The position numbers and the translations under genes were made by a program. The notes below the pieces were generated by a model. The model made no database searches and was not told the DNA's origin. It was given only the letters and a program-made list of their open reading frames with translations. From Lyngbya sp. PCC 8106 (GTDB lineage Bacteria; Cyanobacteriota; Cyanobacteriia; Cyanobacteriales; Microcoleaceae), in contig NZ_AAVU01000029.1 of the NCBI RefSeq assembly GCF_000169095.1, positions 24,774 through 88,773 of the forward strand: a DNA stretch of 64,000 nucleotides. The letters are read 5' to 3'. Of this stretch, positions 1 through 9,013 are shown piece after piece; the stretch's first letter is position 1; each line of letters begins with the position of its first letter.

Positions 1-417
1 CCCAATTCTGATGCTGTTTTTGAGGGCTTTTCTTTATTCACGGTTGCCAAGACTGAAACGGGTTTTGTTGAGCCGGAAACGGAGATTGAAGTCGCTGTTA
101 ATCAAGTTAATGGTATCACCGTTGATCAGATTTTTAGCAAAAGTGTAGCACCGAGTAATGGGGTGGATTTAAACCTATTGGCTTGGACAAGTGATACTTT
201 GATTTCGAGTTTAACTGGAACAGCTCGGATGCGTTGGAATACACTTAATCCAAATCAAGCCCAAGCTCGTTCTCGTTTGGATTTTCAAATTGTCGGATTT
301 GATCTCGATTCTACTCCCAAAACTTCTATTCCTGAACCCTCGTCAGCCTTGAGTTTTTTGACTTTAGGAGTTTTTGCGTTAGGACGTTTATGGATGAAAA
401 ATAAAACCGTTATTTAG
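1..417 (+). CDS. PEP-CTERM sorting-domain protein, C-terminal part
   Basis: The frame is open from the first base of the window, so this is the 3' end of a longer gene. The first internal start codon is a GTG at 163, but codons upstream of it read through without a stop. The last 30 residues have the layout of a PEP-CTERM anchor: a PEP motif (IPEPSS), a hydrophobic stretch (ALSFLTLGVFALG) and a short basic tail (RLWMKNK). In the known family such proteins are exported and processed by an exosortase. No domain is recognisable in the visible part, so the function is unknown. Confidence 0.7.
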   Translation, partial: PNSDAVFEGFSLFTVAKTETGFVEPETEIEVAVNQVNGITVDQIFSKSVAPSNGVDLNLLAWTSDTLISSLTGTARMRWNTLNPNQAQARSRLDFQIVGFDLDSTPKTSIPEPSSALSFLTLGVFALGRLWMKNKTVI

Positions 418-568
418 TTTGATCTTAATTTGTGTTAAAATCCTAGCTTGGAGACAGTATTTTAGGTTGATGTTTATCAAGTTGGGAATACTGATAAATA
501 GAGAAATGAGCTTTTTTATATTTGACCACAAGCTATGAAATTTTGCGAATCTAGATTAAAGCAAATAG

Positions 569-2095
569 ATGCAAACACCGACAATTCTTTGTGTAGATGA
601 TGAACTATTTTTACTCAGGAGTTTAGCCGAAACCCTCAAGCGGAAGTTTGGCGAAGATTATGCAGTAGAAATTGCAGAAACCGCTGAGATTGCTTTAGAA
701 ATTATCGCTGAATTGCAAGCTGAGAAAATCGAGATTCCCTTAATTATATCCGACCAAATTATGCCGGATATGAAAGGTGTAGATTTATTGATTCAAGTTT
801 ATCAAGAATCTCCGAAAACCTTGCAAATTTTGCTGACCGGAAAAGCCAGTGTAGATGATGTCGGAAAAGCTGTTAATCATGCTAAACTTTATCGATATAT
901 TAGTAAGCCTTGGGAAGAAGAAGATTTAATTTTGACTGTTAAAGAAGCACTTCGTAGCTATTATCAAGATAAAAAATTAGCGGAACAAAATCAGGTTTTG
1001 CACCGATTAAATGTGGGTTTAGAACAAAAAGTAATTGAGCGCACTGCTGAACTTGAAAAAGCAAAACAAGCCGCTGAAATGGCGAATCAAGCTAAAAGTA
1101 ACTTCTTCTCTTTTATGAGTCATGAACTGAGAACACCTCTGAATTCTATTTTGGGCTTTAGTCAATTGCTAGCTGCTGACTCCAGCTTACAAGAAGAACA
1201 ATGTAAAAATATTAAAATTATTAACCGTAGTGGTGAGCAACTTCTGACCTTAATTAATGACATTCTCGCCATTTCTCGGTTAGAAGCAGGTTTAATGACC
1301 TTGAATGAACGTCAATTTGATTTACATCGGTTGCTGAATTTTATTAAGGAAATGCTGGAAGTTAAAGCAGCCGCAAAAAGTTTACAATTAATTTTAGAAT
1401 GGAGTTCCAACTTACCCCAGTATATCCATGCAGATGATGTCAAACTACGTCATATTTTACTTCATCTTGTTAGTAATGCAATTTACCTGACTGAAACCGG
1501 AACAATTACATTACGAGTCTTTGAAAATCGAGTTAAAAATCAGCCTATTGATGAACATACATTGCTTCATTTTGAAGTAGAAGATACAGGATTGGGAATA
1601 AATTCAAATTGTATAGATAGTTTGTTATTTAATCCTTTTAAATCAACTTTAAATGTGGATTTAACTGATAAAATAGATTTGAATTGGTCAATTAGTCATG
1701 AATTCATCCGGTTAATGGGGGGAGAATTAATCGCTCATCCGGGAGTCAGTCAGGGTTCTGTTTTTACCTTTGAAATCAACGTGAAAGCCTATACAAAAGC
1801 TGATCAGACAGTCCCCGACTCAACGATTCAACCCTCCCAGGAGCCAGGGATCGTTTTTACTCCGGAAGTTCTCCATTCAGAAAAACTCTGCGCTCAAAGT
1901 TTAGCGATGATGCCAGGAAGTTGGGTTGAACAACTTTATCACAGTGCGGCTCAATGTAGCGATCGCCAAATTCAGTCTTTGATTGAGAGAATACCTCCAG
2001 AATATTCTACCCTCGCTCAGGCTTTAAAACAGCTCGTCGAAGATTTTCGATTTGATGTCATCCTAGATCTGAGCGCTCCCTACGTTTATAAATAA
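569..2095 (+). CDS. REC domain plus histidine kinase protein
   Basis: This 508-residue cytoplasmic signalling protein has a receiver domain first (residues 5-122: acidic D10/D11, phospho-acceptor D62 in SDQIMPD, K113 in SKPW). A coiled linker follows (135-180), then a HisKA domain with H185 in FMSHELRTPLNS and an ATPase domain with an N-box (N303) and a G1 box (DTGLGI, 339-344). The G2 box is unusual: the expected GTGLGL stretch is replaced by LNWSISHEF (371-379). A C-terminal tail of about 90 residues resembles tails found on other cyanobacterial hybrid kinases. No sensor domain or membrane segment is present, so the input probably arrives as phosphorylation of the receiver. The partner is unknown. 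Confidence 0.88.
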   Translation: MQTPTILCVDDELFLLRSLAETLKRKFGEDYAVEIAETAEIALEIIAELQAEKIEIPLIISDQIMPDMKGVDLLIQVYQESPKTLQILLTGKASVDDVGKAVNHAKLYRYISKPWEEEDLILTVKEALRSYYQDKKLAEQNQVLHRLNVGLEQKVIERTAELEKAKQAAEMANQAKSNFFSFMSHELRTPLNSILGFSQLLAADSSLQEEQCKNIKIINRSGEQLLTLINDILAISRLEAGLMTLNERQFDLHRLLNFIKEMLEVKAAAKSLQLILEWSSNLPQYIHADDVKLRHILLHLVSNAIYLTETGTITLRVFENRVKNQPIDEHTLLHFEVEDTGLGINSNCIDSLLFNPFKSTLNVDLTDKIDLNWSISHEFIRLMGGELIAHPGVSQGSVFTFEINVKAYTKADQTVPDSTIQPSQEPGIVFTPEVLHSEKLCAQSLAMMPGSWVEQLYHSAAQCSDRQIQSLIERIPPEYSTLAQALKQLVEDFRFDVILDLSAPYVYK

Positions 2096-2179
2096 GTTCA
2101 GATAAAATCAAAATTTTGCGGATTTCTCTAACATGGTATAAGAATAAGAAGAAAACACTTCATTATCTGTTTCAAAGCC

Positions 2180-3055
2180 GTGCCAAATCGGACTTCCTTC
2201 CTGACCGTACTACTCAGTCTCTGCGTGTGGAGCATTCCCAGTCCGGCGACAAGCCAAGCACTGGTGCCCTACACTCTGCAACTGAATCCTGACCAACTCG
2301 AACAAACAGGCTTAGGCTTGATTGAAGAAGCAGCCCAGTTAACTCGATTTCAGCAATATCAACTCGCTCTCCCCAGGGCGGAACTCGCAACACAGCTTGC
2401 TCCCAAAAGTTACCAGACTTGGGCTTTACTCGGTAGCCTATACATTCAAGTTGATCGCATCGATGAAGGAGTCGCCGCCCTCGAACAAGCACAAAGGCTT
2501 GAACCTGAAAACGCTCCAGTGCGGTTTGTCTTGGGAGAAGCTTATTTTCGGAATGGAAAATACCAAGCCGCTATCGATCAAATTGAAGCAGGTCTAAAAG
2601 TTCGTTCCGATGTTCCCGGTGCGTTGTTTGATCTCGGTAATGCTTACTATATGTTGGGTAAGTATGACCAGGCGATCGCTCAGTATGAAAAAGCATTTGC
2701 TCAAGAGAAAAACCTTTGGCCGGCAATTAACAATATTGGTTTAGTTCACTATGAAAGAGGAGATATTAAAGGCGCGATCAAAAAATGGCAAGAGGCAATC
2801 AAAATAGACGAAAAAGCCGCCGAACCGATCCTAGCGATCGCGGTTGCTTTATATACTCAAGGTCAACGCCAAGAAGCTTTAGCCATGGGAGAAACAGCAC
2901 TCGAACTTGATGGTCGTTATGCCGATCTCGAATTTCTCAAAGAAAACCTTTGGGGCGATCGCTTGCTCAACGATACCCAAAAGTTTCTAGACACGCCTCA
3001 GATGCAAGCAACAATCGCCCAATTGGAAGACTCACCTGCATCTGTCTCTCCCTAG
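2180..3055 (+). CDS. exported TPR-repeat protein
   Basis: This 291-residue protein starts at a GTG. An N-terminal hydrophobic segment (residues 8-26, ending near PATSQA) looks like a signal peptide. The rest is a run of tetratricopeptide repeats at 34-residue spacing, with typical cores such as AWALLGSLYIQVDRIDEG, LFDLGNAYYMLGKYDQAI and AINNIGLVHYERGDIKGAI. TPR arrays serve as protein-protein scaffolds, and the ligand cannot be read from the sequence. It lies 84 bases after the histidine kinase gene and converges with the response regulator gene. HIP1 octamers occur inside the gene. Confidence 0.85.
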   Translation: MPNRTSFLTVLLSLCVWSIPSPATSQALVPYTLQLNPDQLEQTGLGLIEEAAQLTRFQQYQLALPRAELATQLAPKSYQTWALLGSLYIQVDRIDEGVAALEQAQRLEPENAPVRFVLGEAYFRNGKYQAAIDQIEAGLKVRSDVPGALFDLGNAYYMLGKYDQAIAQYEKAFAQEKNLWPAINNIGLVHYERGDIKGAIKKWQEAIKIDEKAAEPILAIAVALYTQGQRQEALAMGETALELDGRYADLEFLKENLWGDRLLNDTQKFLDTPQMQATIAQLEDSPASVSP

Positions 3056-3108
3056 TGATTAGTGATTTGACCCACACAGGGGATCACCGGGTTCAAGCGA
3101 CTCGATCC

Positions 3109-3139
3109 TTAAAAAACCATCTCTAGTCTTTCATAGAGA
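3109..3139 (-). terminator. rho-independent terminator of the CheY-like gene
   Basis: Read on the minus strand, a stem (TCTCT / AGAGA) is followed within three bases by six T residues. It sits just downstream of the response regulator stop codon. The stem is short, so strength is uncertain. Confidence 0.45.
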
Positions 3140-3146
3140 ACCGTCC

Positions 3147-3545
3147 TCACTCCTCTGGTAGGAGTGACTTAATCTTGTCTACAAATTGCTGATGATCAAT
3201 CACAGGCTTAGAAATATAGTCATCAGCACCGCTTTGAGCGAGGAAATCTTCGCGATCGCCAGCCATAGCATGAGCTGTCACTAAGATAATCGGCAACTTT
3301 GCCGTTTGAGGATCACCTTTGAGTATTTGGGTAATTTTAATCCCATCGATCGCCTTGCCTTCATAAACACTGCGGGCGAGGGATACATCCATTAAGATGA
3401 GATCCGCCTCCCGAGAGCGAGCTATTTTGATCACCTCATCCACATTTTCCGTATGCTTAACAGCTAACCCGCCTCGTTTTGTCAGGATTTTAGAAAAAAC
3501 ACGGGCATTAACCGGATCGTCTTCTACAATCAGAACGGTCTTCAT
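3147..3545 (-). CDS. CheY-like single-domain response regulator
   Basis: This 132-residue protein is a receiver domain and nothing else. The acidic pocket is ED D at residues 8-10, the phospho-acceptor is the D of LILMDVS (about residue 53), the switch threonine is in VTAHAMAG, and the conserved lysine is in ISKPV. Without an output domain it probably relays phosphate or binds a partner, as DivK/CheY-type proteins do. The gene converges with the TPR gene and is followed by a likely terminator. The histidine kinase at 569 is nearby but in the opposite direction, so pairing with it is only a guess. Confidence 0.9.
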   Translation of the reverse strand: MKTVLIVEDDPVNARVFSKILTKRGGLAVKHTENVDEVIKIARSREADLILMDVSLARSVYEGKAIDGIKITQILKGDPQTAKLPIILVTAHAMAGDREDFLAQSGADDYISKPVIDHQQFVDKIKSLLPEE

Positions 3546-4327
3546 CTAGGTCTCCCGCTGGACAAACTCTCCGATAAATGAACGATGTGTCATCATATCA
3601 TGCCCTTTTGGAGCAAAGAATAACAGTTTAACCTCATATCCTTGAGCAGATCGAGTGTTGATCACTCTCATCTAATTCTACAAAACTCGGTTTAGAGTTG
3701 CAGTTTTCCCTCACCTGATCATAACCTGAAAGCCATCTAGTCTGAGTTTCAGGCAATTGATCAGCGGTTCCGGCCGACAAACCCCAATATTTGACATGAT
3801 AGTTGACAGCACTTTAAGTCTTGCTTGATCTTAGATTGACAACTCCCGTCACTAAAAGTGAGGGTCTTCTGGCAGGTTAAGATAAATGACTTTTGTTCAC
3901 CAAACACAACGGAAAAGGTTGGTATTGGACACATTAGCCCCTAGAAACCTGTCTCAACTGTATATTCTTAATCCATTAAGATTATTGAGATCACACACCC
4001 TTTGTCAGCGAACTGACAGGATTAACTCAGAACAGTCTAACGAAAAATACTTAAAGTGGCTGTCTAGATGTTTAGTTTGGATGGTTCGACGGAAAATTTT
4101 ATCTCTTGTTTAAAACCTCTCTAACCTCTGACCAATCAATCGTTTGAGTCCTCTGCGACTCACTTGATCACTCGGATCAAAATTTCAAATCTGGATATTG
4201 AGACTCCATAATAGGGAAACAGAGTGCCAAGTGCATTCCCGTTCAACTCCTTTTTCTTCTTGAACTTCTGTTTAGGCGTGCTGTGGTGCGTCTAAGCTCA
4301 CGCTAAACTCTCAACTTGATCTTCCTC
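3546..4327. other. intergenic region upstream of the topoisomerase gene
   Basis: No convincing gene is present. A 75-codon open frame at 3886-4113 has no recognisable features. Three hairpins are visible: CTCCCGTCACT/AGTGAGGG at 3843-3864, a perfect TGTCAG-cgaa-CTGACA at 4003-4018, and GAGTC/GACTC near 4145-4160. None carries a clear T-run. The region presumably contains the promoters of both divergent genes. Confidence 0.5.
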
Positions 4328-6895
4328 ATGGCTAGACAACTCAACCTACTCTCCGGGCAAGTGATCGCTACCCCTCTCCATACCGAGATGCAACAGTCCT
4401 ATCTCGAATACGCCATGAGTGTGATCGTGGGACGAGCCTTGCCTGATGTCCGGGATGGATTAAAACCTGTTCACCGTCGTATTCTCTATGCGATGCACGA
4501 GTTGGGTTTAACCCCTGATCGCCCTTATCGTAAATGTGCCAGAGTCGTAGGTGATGTTCTCGGAAAATATCATCCCCACGGCGATCAATCGGTCTATGAT
4601 GCCTTAGTTCGGTTGGTACAAGAATTTTCCAGTCGTTATCCCTTACTCGCCGGACATGGTAATTTTGGTTCGGTTGATAATGATCCGCCTGCGGCGATGC
4701 GCTACACCGAAACTCGTCTGGCTTCGATTGGCAATGAAGGCTTATTAACCCAAGTCGGAGAAGCCACAGTTGATTTTATTAGTAATTTTGACAACTCTCA
4801 ACAAGAACCGACTGTTCTTCCGGCGCAGTTGCCGTTTTTACTCCTCAATGGGAGTTCGGGAATTGCGGTGGGAATGGCAACCAATGTTCCGCCTCACAAT
4901 TTGGGTGAAGTGGTCGATGGTTTAATTGCGTTAATTGATAATAGTGATCTCTCGGATGAAAGATTAAGGTCGATTATTCCCGCACCGGACTTTCCGACGG
5001 GGGGCGAAATTGTCAGCACAGACGGGATTGCTGAAGCATATACCCAAGGACGCGGTAGTATTGTCATGCGGGGGGTCGCTAAAATTGAACAAGTTCCCAC
5101 CGCTCAACGTCGCCGCACTAAAACGGCTATTGTCGTGACTGAGTTACCTTTTCAAGTCAATAAAGCCAGTTGGATCGAGAAAACGGCGAGTTTAGTTAAT
5201 GCGGGACGGTTAGAAGGAATTTCCGATATCCGGGATGAAAGCGATCGCGATGGGATTCGAGTGGTGATCGAACTGAAGCGGGAAGCTTCTCCCCAAGTGG
5301 TGCTACATCATCTCTATCAACAAACGGATTTGATGTCGAAATTTGGAGCGATTTTTCTGGCATTGGTAGACAGTCAACCTCGTCAGTTAACTCTCAAACA
5401 AATTCTTCAAGAATTTCTCAATTTTCGCGAACAAACTCTAATTCGTCAGTATACTCACGAGTTAGAAGCGGCTTTGCGTCGGGGTCACATCGTTGAGGGC
5501 TTACTCAATGCTTTGGCAAATTTAGATGCAGTGATTGAAATTCTGCGGAATGCTCCCGATGGGGGAACTGCTAAAATTAGCTTGGAAAGTGATTTGCAGA
5601 TGAGTGAAGCTCAAGCGGATGCGATTTTAGCTATGCCGATGCGACGGCTAACTGGGTTAGAACGACAAAAGCTGCAAGAAGAATTTGAGGAACTCAGCGA
5701 ACAAATTCGACAATTACGACGGTTGATCGATGATCGTTCTGAGTTGATGAAATCTTTGAAAAAAGAATTGCGATCGCTCAAGCGTCAATACGGCGATCCC
5801 CGACGCACTCGCATTATTGTTCAAGATCCCAAAGCTCAACCCGAACAATCGAGTAGCCGAATTCGCTCTGGCAAGCCGAAAAGCAAGGGTTCTCAGACGA
5901 CTGCTATTTTACAACCTGTTGCTCCTGCCGAAGAAGAAACTTTTCTAGAATTTACCCATCGTGGCTATGTCAGACGTTTATCGGCGAAAACTGGAGACTC
6001 GAAAAGCCGCAGTAAAGCTGATAAATCGGAGATCATTGTTGAAGATAGTGATGATTTTAATGTCGGTAGTTACCTGACTAACACCGGACAGAATTTAGCG
6101 ATTATCACTCGCACAGGTAAGGCTTATCCCCTAAATGTGGGTGATATTCCCACAACTTCTAACCGTTCGCGAGGAACACCGTTAATTACGTTACTCCCGT
6201 CTTCGGTGACGAAAGATCCACCGATGAGTCTTCAAGAACTGATTTTGGCTCATTTTATTGTGGCTCAACATTCCGATAAAACGGATTTAATCTTAGTGAC
6301 GCAACAGGGGAAAATTAAACGATTGTCTTTAACGGAGTTGATGGATCTCACCAATCGAGGGATTACAATTATTAAGTTGAAAGATCAAGATGAACTTGGT
6401 TATGCCAGTTTGACTCGCCCTGGTGAACAGATGATTTTAGCGACTTCCGGTGGACGAGTGTTGCGTTTACCTGTTAATGATGAACAGTTACCCCCGATGG
6501 GACGTACTGCTCAAGGATCACAAGTCACTCGTTTACGCAAACAAGAACGGTTGGTGAGTTGTCTGACTGTTCCTCCGAAGGCGAGTTTATTGTTGGTTTC
6601 GGAACTGGGGTTTGCTAAACGAATTTCTCTAGATCGAGTTCGTTCGACTACTCGCGGTGCTATTGGTACTCAACTGTTTCAGTTTAAAGGTCAAAAGGAT
6701 GCGTTAGCAGGTATGGTATCTGTTAATTCTCATCAAGAGGCTTATCTGATCACCAGTGAAAGTCGTATTGTGCGTTTTGCGGTTGATGAAGTCAAGCTTC
6801 AAAATGAGGAGGCTACGGGTAATCGTTTATTTAAATTGAATACGGGAGAAACAATTATTGGGGTTCGTGATCCGTTATTGCTTCATCATCCTTAG
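4328..6895 (+). CDS. gyrA: DNA gyrase/topoisomerase IV subunit A (GyrA family)
   Basis: The protein is 855 residues from the ATG at 4328 (MARQLNLLSG). A TTG four codons earlier is in frame but less likely. The N-terminal breakage-reunion domain is complete: VGRALPDVRDGLKPVHRR near 34-51, GKYHPHGD at 79-86, and catalytic Tyr126 in AAMRYTE. It cuts and rejoins DNA together with a GyrB/ParE partner not encoded here. The C-terminal half has beta-pinwheel blades, but the GyrA box QRRGG(K/R)G is not recognisable; the nearest match is SNRSRGTPL. Cyanobacteria often carry two GyrA-like genes, so this could be the ParC-like copy. The residue aligned with E. coli GyrA Ser83 is Gln87. Confidence 0.9.
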   Translation: MARQLNLLSGQVIATPLHTEMQQSYLEYAMSVIVGRALPDVRDGLKPVHRRILYAMHELGLTPDRPYRKCARVVGDVLGKYHPHGDQSVYDALVRLVQEFSSRYPLLAGHGNFGSVDNDPPAAMRYTETRLASIGNEGLLTQVGEATVDFISNFDNSQQEPTVLPAQLPFLLLNGSSGIAVGMATNVPPHNLGEVVDGLIALIDNSDLSDERLRSIIPAPDFPTGGEIVSTDGIAEAYTQGRGSIVMRGVAKIEQVPTAQRRRTKTAIVVTELPFQVNKASWIEKTASLVNAGRLEGISDIRDESDRDGIRVVIELKREASPQVVLHHLYQQTDLMSKFGAIFLALVDSQPRQLTLKQILQEFLNFREQTLIRQYTHELEAALRRGHIVEGLLNALANLDAVIEILRNAPDGGTAKISLESDLQMSEAQADAILAMPMRRLTGLERQKLQEEFEELSEQIRQLRRLIDDRSELMKSLKKELRSLKRQYGDPRRTRIIVQDPKAQPEQSSSRIRSGKPKSKGSQTTAILQPVAPAEEETFLEFTHRGYVRRLSAKTGDSKSRSKADKSEIIVEDSDDFNVGSYLTNTGQNLAIITRTGKAYPLNVGDIPTTSNRSRGTPLITLLPSSVTKDPPMSLQELILAHFIVAQHSDKTDLILVTQQGKIKRLSLTELMDLTNRGITIIKLKDQDELGYASLTRPGEQMILATSGGRVLRLPVNDEQLPPMGRTAQGSQVTRLRKQERLVSCLTVPPKASLLLVSELGFAKRISLDRVRSTTRGAIGTQLFQFKGQKDALAGMVSVNSHQEAYLITSESRIVRFAVDEVKLQNEEATGNRLFKLNTGETIIGVRDPLLLHHP

Positions 6896-6923
6896 AACAT
6901 AATTGGGTGGAATGGAGTTAGCC

Positions 6924-6987
6924 CAATTCTGAATTCTGAATTCTGAAAGGGGGGAATTTATGAGTGATCAATTCTGAATTCTGAAGC
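6924..6987. repeat. short direct repeats CAATTCTGAATTCTGA
   Basis: The words CAATTCTGAATTCTGAA occur twice, near 6924 and near 6970, separated by a G-rich spacer. A second AT-rich tandem repeat of AATTTAT lies at about 7109-7134, just before the ABC ATPase gene. Both are simple intergenic repeats with no evident function. Confidence 0.5.
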
Positions 6988-7143
6988 GCGAGATTTATTG
7001 AGATGGGTACAGAGATTTCTGTTTGACTCTCAATGATCGGGTTTGAATAATTCATTATTCATAAGTTCTCATAATTCGTTTGATTTGCGCCCTCTCTTTC
7101 AGGTCATCAATTTATAATTTATAATTTATAATTCATAGAACTG

Positions 7144-8460
7144 ATGGCTCAGGTTGTCTTAGAAAATATTTATAAAACGTTTTCGTCTTCTATTCGGGTG
7201 CAAGCAAACCGTCATCGTCTCGAATCGGATGATCATGAACAGGTTTCGATTTCTGAGGGGTTAATGTCTTCTGGGGCGGTTCTCCGACGGATTAACCTGA
7301 CGATCAATGATGGCGAATTTATGGTACTGGTGGGGCCGTCTGGTTGTGGGAAAAGTACGCTATTACGGTTGATTGCCGGGTTAGAATCGCTCACGGGTGG
7401 TAATATTTGGATCGGGGAAGCTTTGGTGAATGGTTTACCCCCAAAAGCTCGAGATATTGCGATGGTTTTTCAAAATTATGCTCTTTATCCCCATCTTAAG
7501 GTTTATGATAATTTGGCGTTTGGGCTGCGACGAATGGGGGAGAGGTTAGGGGAAAATCAAGACTTGATCTCAGAGAATAATCAGGATTTTTCTTCGATGC
7601 TCAAACGCTTTGGGGAGGAAGCATTGGGGGTGATAACGCGATCGCTAAAACCGGGTTTGCGTTATCGTTCGGCGCAGGAAAAGGCAATAGCGGCGAGAGT
7701 CTTTGCGGTGGCGAGGTTATTACAAATTGAATTGCTTTTGGAGCGGTATCCCAAGCAACTTTCGGGAGGACAAAAGCAACGGGTGGCTTTGGGACGGGCG
7801 ATGGCTCGTAATCCCCAGGTTTTTTTGATGGATGAACCCTTATCGAATTTGGATGCGAAATTACGGACAGAAACTCGCGCTCAAATTGTGGAATTACAGC
7901 GTCAATTGGGGACAACGACGATTTATGTGACTCACGATCAAACTGAAGCGATGACAATGGGTTCTCGAATTGCGGTGATGAATCGCGGTCAAATCCAACA
8001 GGTGGCGACTCCCCTAGAGTTATATAATCGTCCGGCGAATCAATTTGTTGCTGAATTTATTGGTTCTCCCCCGATGAATTTTTTAACGGTTCAGTTTTCA
8101 GCGCCGTTGTTGATTGTACATCCTTTGTTTCGTCTGACTTTACCGGAGCGATGGGGGTTTAATCTTAAGGCTTATCAGCAGCAATCGTTAATTTTGGGCG
8201 TGCGACCTGAACATTTGAAAATCAGTTGTGCTGCTCCGAGAAATCTCCCGGTTCAGGTGGAACGAATTGAGAGTTTAGGACATGAAACTCTCTTGTCGGT
8301 TCGTCCCTATTCCCGCGAGAACGGTGCTTTTTCTTTACTACAATTACGGGTTCCGGGGGAGGTGTCGGTGAGTCTCGGGGAAAAGATTTGGATGGCGATC
8401 GCTATTGACCATATTCACTTATTTGATTCCCAAACCGAACAGGCTATTTTTCCCCGCTAG
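7144..8460 (+). CDS. MalK/UgpC-type ABC transporter ATPase
   Basis: This 438-residue protein is the ATP-binding subunit of an ABC importer of the sugar/glycerol-phosphate/osmolyte class. Visible motifs are Walker A GPSGCGKST (64-72), Q-loop Q110, signature LSGGQKQR (206-213), Walker B VFLMDE (226-231) and switch H264. A C-terminal TOBE/OB-like regulatory region follows. Two insertions set it apart from typical MalK: about 30 residues between KTF and VLRRI (14-45), and about 45 residues in the helical subdomain (136-182). The permease and binding-protein genes are not nearby, so the substrate is unknown. In cyanobacteria such orphan ATPases may energise several sugar or compatible-solute importers. 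Confidence 0.9.
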   Translation: MAQVVLENIYKTFSSSIRVQANRHRLESDDHEQVSISEGLMSSGAVLRRINLTINDGEFMVLVGPSGCGKSTLLRLIAGLESLTGGNIWIGEALVNGLPPKARDIAMVFQNYALYPHLKVYDNLAFGLRRMGERLGENQDLISENNQDFSSMLKRFGEEALGVITRSLKPGLRYRSAQEKAIAARVFAVARLLQIELLLERYPKQLSGGQKQRVALGRAMARNPQVFLMDEPLSNLDAKLRTETRAQIVELQRQLGTTTIYVTHDQTEAMTMGSRIAVMNRGQIQQVATPLELYNRPANQFVAEFIGSPPMNFLTVQFSAPLLIVHPLFRLTLPERWGFNLKAYQQQSLILGVRPEHLKISCAAPRNLPVQVERIESLGHETLLSVRPYSRENGAFSLLQLRVPGEVSVSLGEKIWMAIAIDHIHLFDSQTEQAIFPR

Positions 8461-8565
8461 TTCTCTAGATAGAGGTTATCGACAGATAGAAAAGGTTAAT
8501 CTGTATCTTAGGACTGAGATTTGACAAAATCATCCTTATCTTGCTTGCACTTTCTTTACAATTTA

Positions 8566-8583
8566 GTTACATTTATTTACAGA
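8566..8583 (+). promoter_or_regulatory. HLR1-type RpaB site upstream of hli
   Basis: Two direct repeats, GTTACATT and TTTACAGA, are separated by two bases. They fit the HLR1 consensus (G/T)TTACA(T/A)(T/A)-N2-repeat at 15 of 16 fixed positions. A third related octamer, TTTACAAT, lies at 8555-8562. HLR1 is the known binding site of the response regulator RpaB, which represses high-light genes in low light. The position, 33 bases before the start codon, fits a repressor site. Confidence 0.6.
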
Positions 8584-8615
8584 GAGCAATAAGTTTCAAG
8601 AAAGGAGATTGCCCG

Positions 8616-8768
8616 ATGGAAAATCAAAATCGTAACAACTGGAACTGGGGCTTCACCACCGGAGCCGAAAACTGGAATGGTCGCCTAGCGATGATCGGCT
8701 TTATTTCTGCCGTCGTCATCGAACTCGCTTCTGGACAAGGTTTACTACATTTCTGGGGCTTAATGTAA
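8616..8768 (+). CDS. high-light-inducible protein (Hli/SCP)
   Basis: The true start is the ATG at 8616, eight bases after an AAAGGAG ribosome-binding site at 8601; a longer frame from 8541 is ignored for that reason. The 50-residue product has one membrane helix with the chlorophyll-binding motif AENWNGRLAMIGF and the ending GLLHFWGL, both diagnostic of the Hli family. These thylakoid proteins bind chlorophyll and carotenoid and protect photosystem II assembly modules in strong light. A HLR1-type site lies upstream and a strong terminator downstream, so it is probably monocistronic and light-regulated. Confidence 0.93.
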   Translation: MENQNRNNWNWGFTTGAENWNGRLAMIGFISAVVIELASGQGLLHFWGLM

Positions 8769-8883
8769 GCTAGAGCAATGGATAATTTGCATAGAGAGTT
8801 GTGCAGTTTTCCATTCCACTAGCCTAGATATTAATAGAGGCTTTAAGTTAGCTAGATTTAAAGCGTAGAGAGATTTTAACACG

Positions 8884-8917
8884 ACTTGGGAGGTTTTATG
8901 TAACTCTCAAGTTTTTT
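8884..8917 (+). terminator. rho-independent terminator after hli
   Basis: An imperfect stem (ACTTGGGAG / CTCTCAAGT, one mismatch) is followed directly by six T residues. It lies 115 bases after the hli stop codon on the same strand. Confidence 0.7.
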
Positions 8918-8941
8918 GTTGAGTTAAAATTGAGAATTTCC

Positions 8942-8985
8942 AGAAAAAATAAGGGCAAAGCGGAAACAACCTCCTGACTTTGCCC
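8942..8985 (-). terminator. rho-independent terminator of sigA
   Basis: On the minus strand a perfect 8-bp stem (GGGCAAAG / CTTTGCCC, plus-strand 8953-8960 and 8978-8985) is followed by a T-rich run. It lies 28 bases after the sigA stop. Together with the opposed hli terminator it insulates the two convergent genes. Confidence 0.8.
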
Positions 8986-9013
8986 ATTCACGCCTTAGAT
9001 AGCCTTAACGAAA

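Noticed and set aside
3886..4113. 75-codon open frame
   Set aside because: It has no ribosome-binding site or family features and lies in the leader region of the topoisomerase gene.
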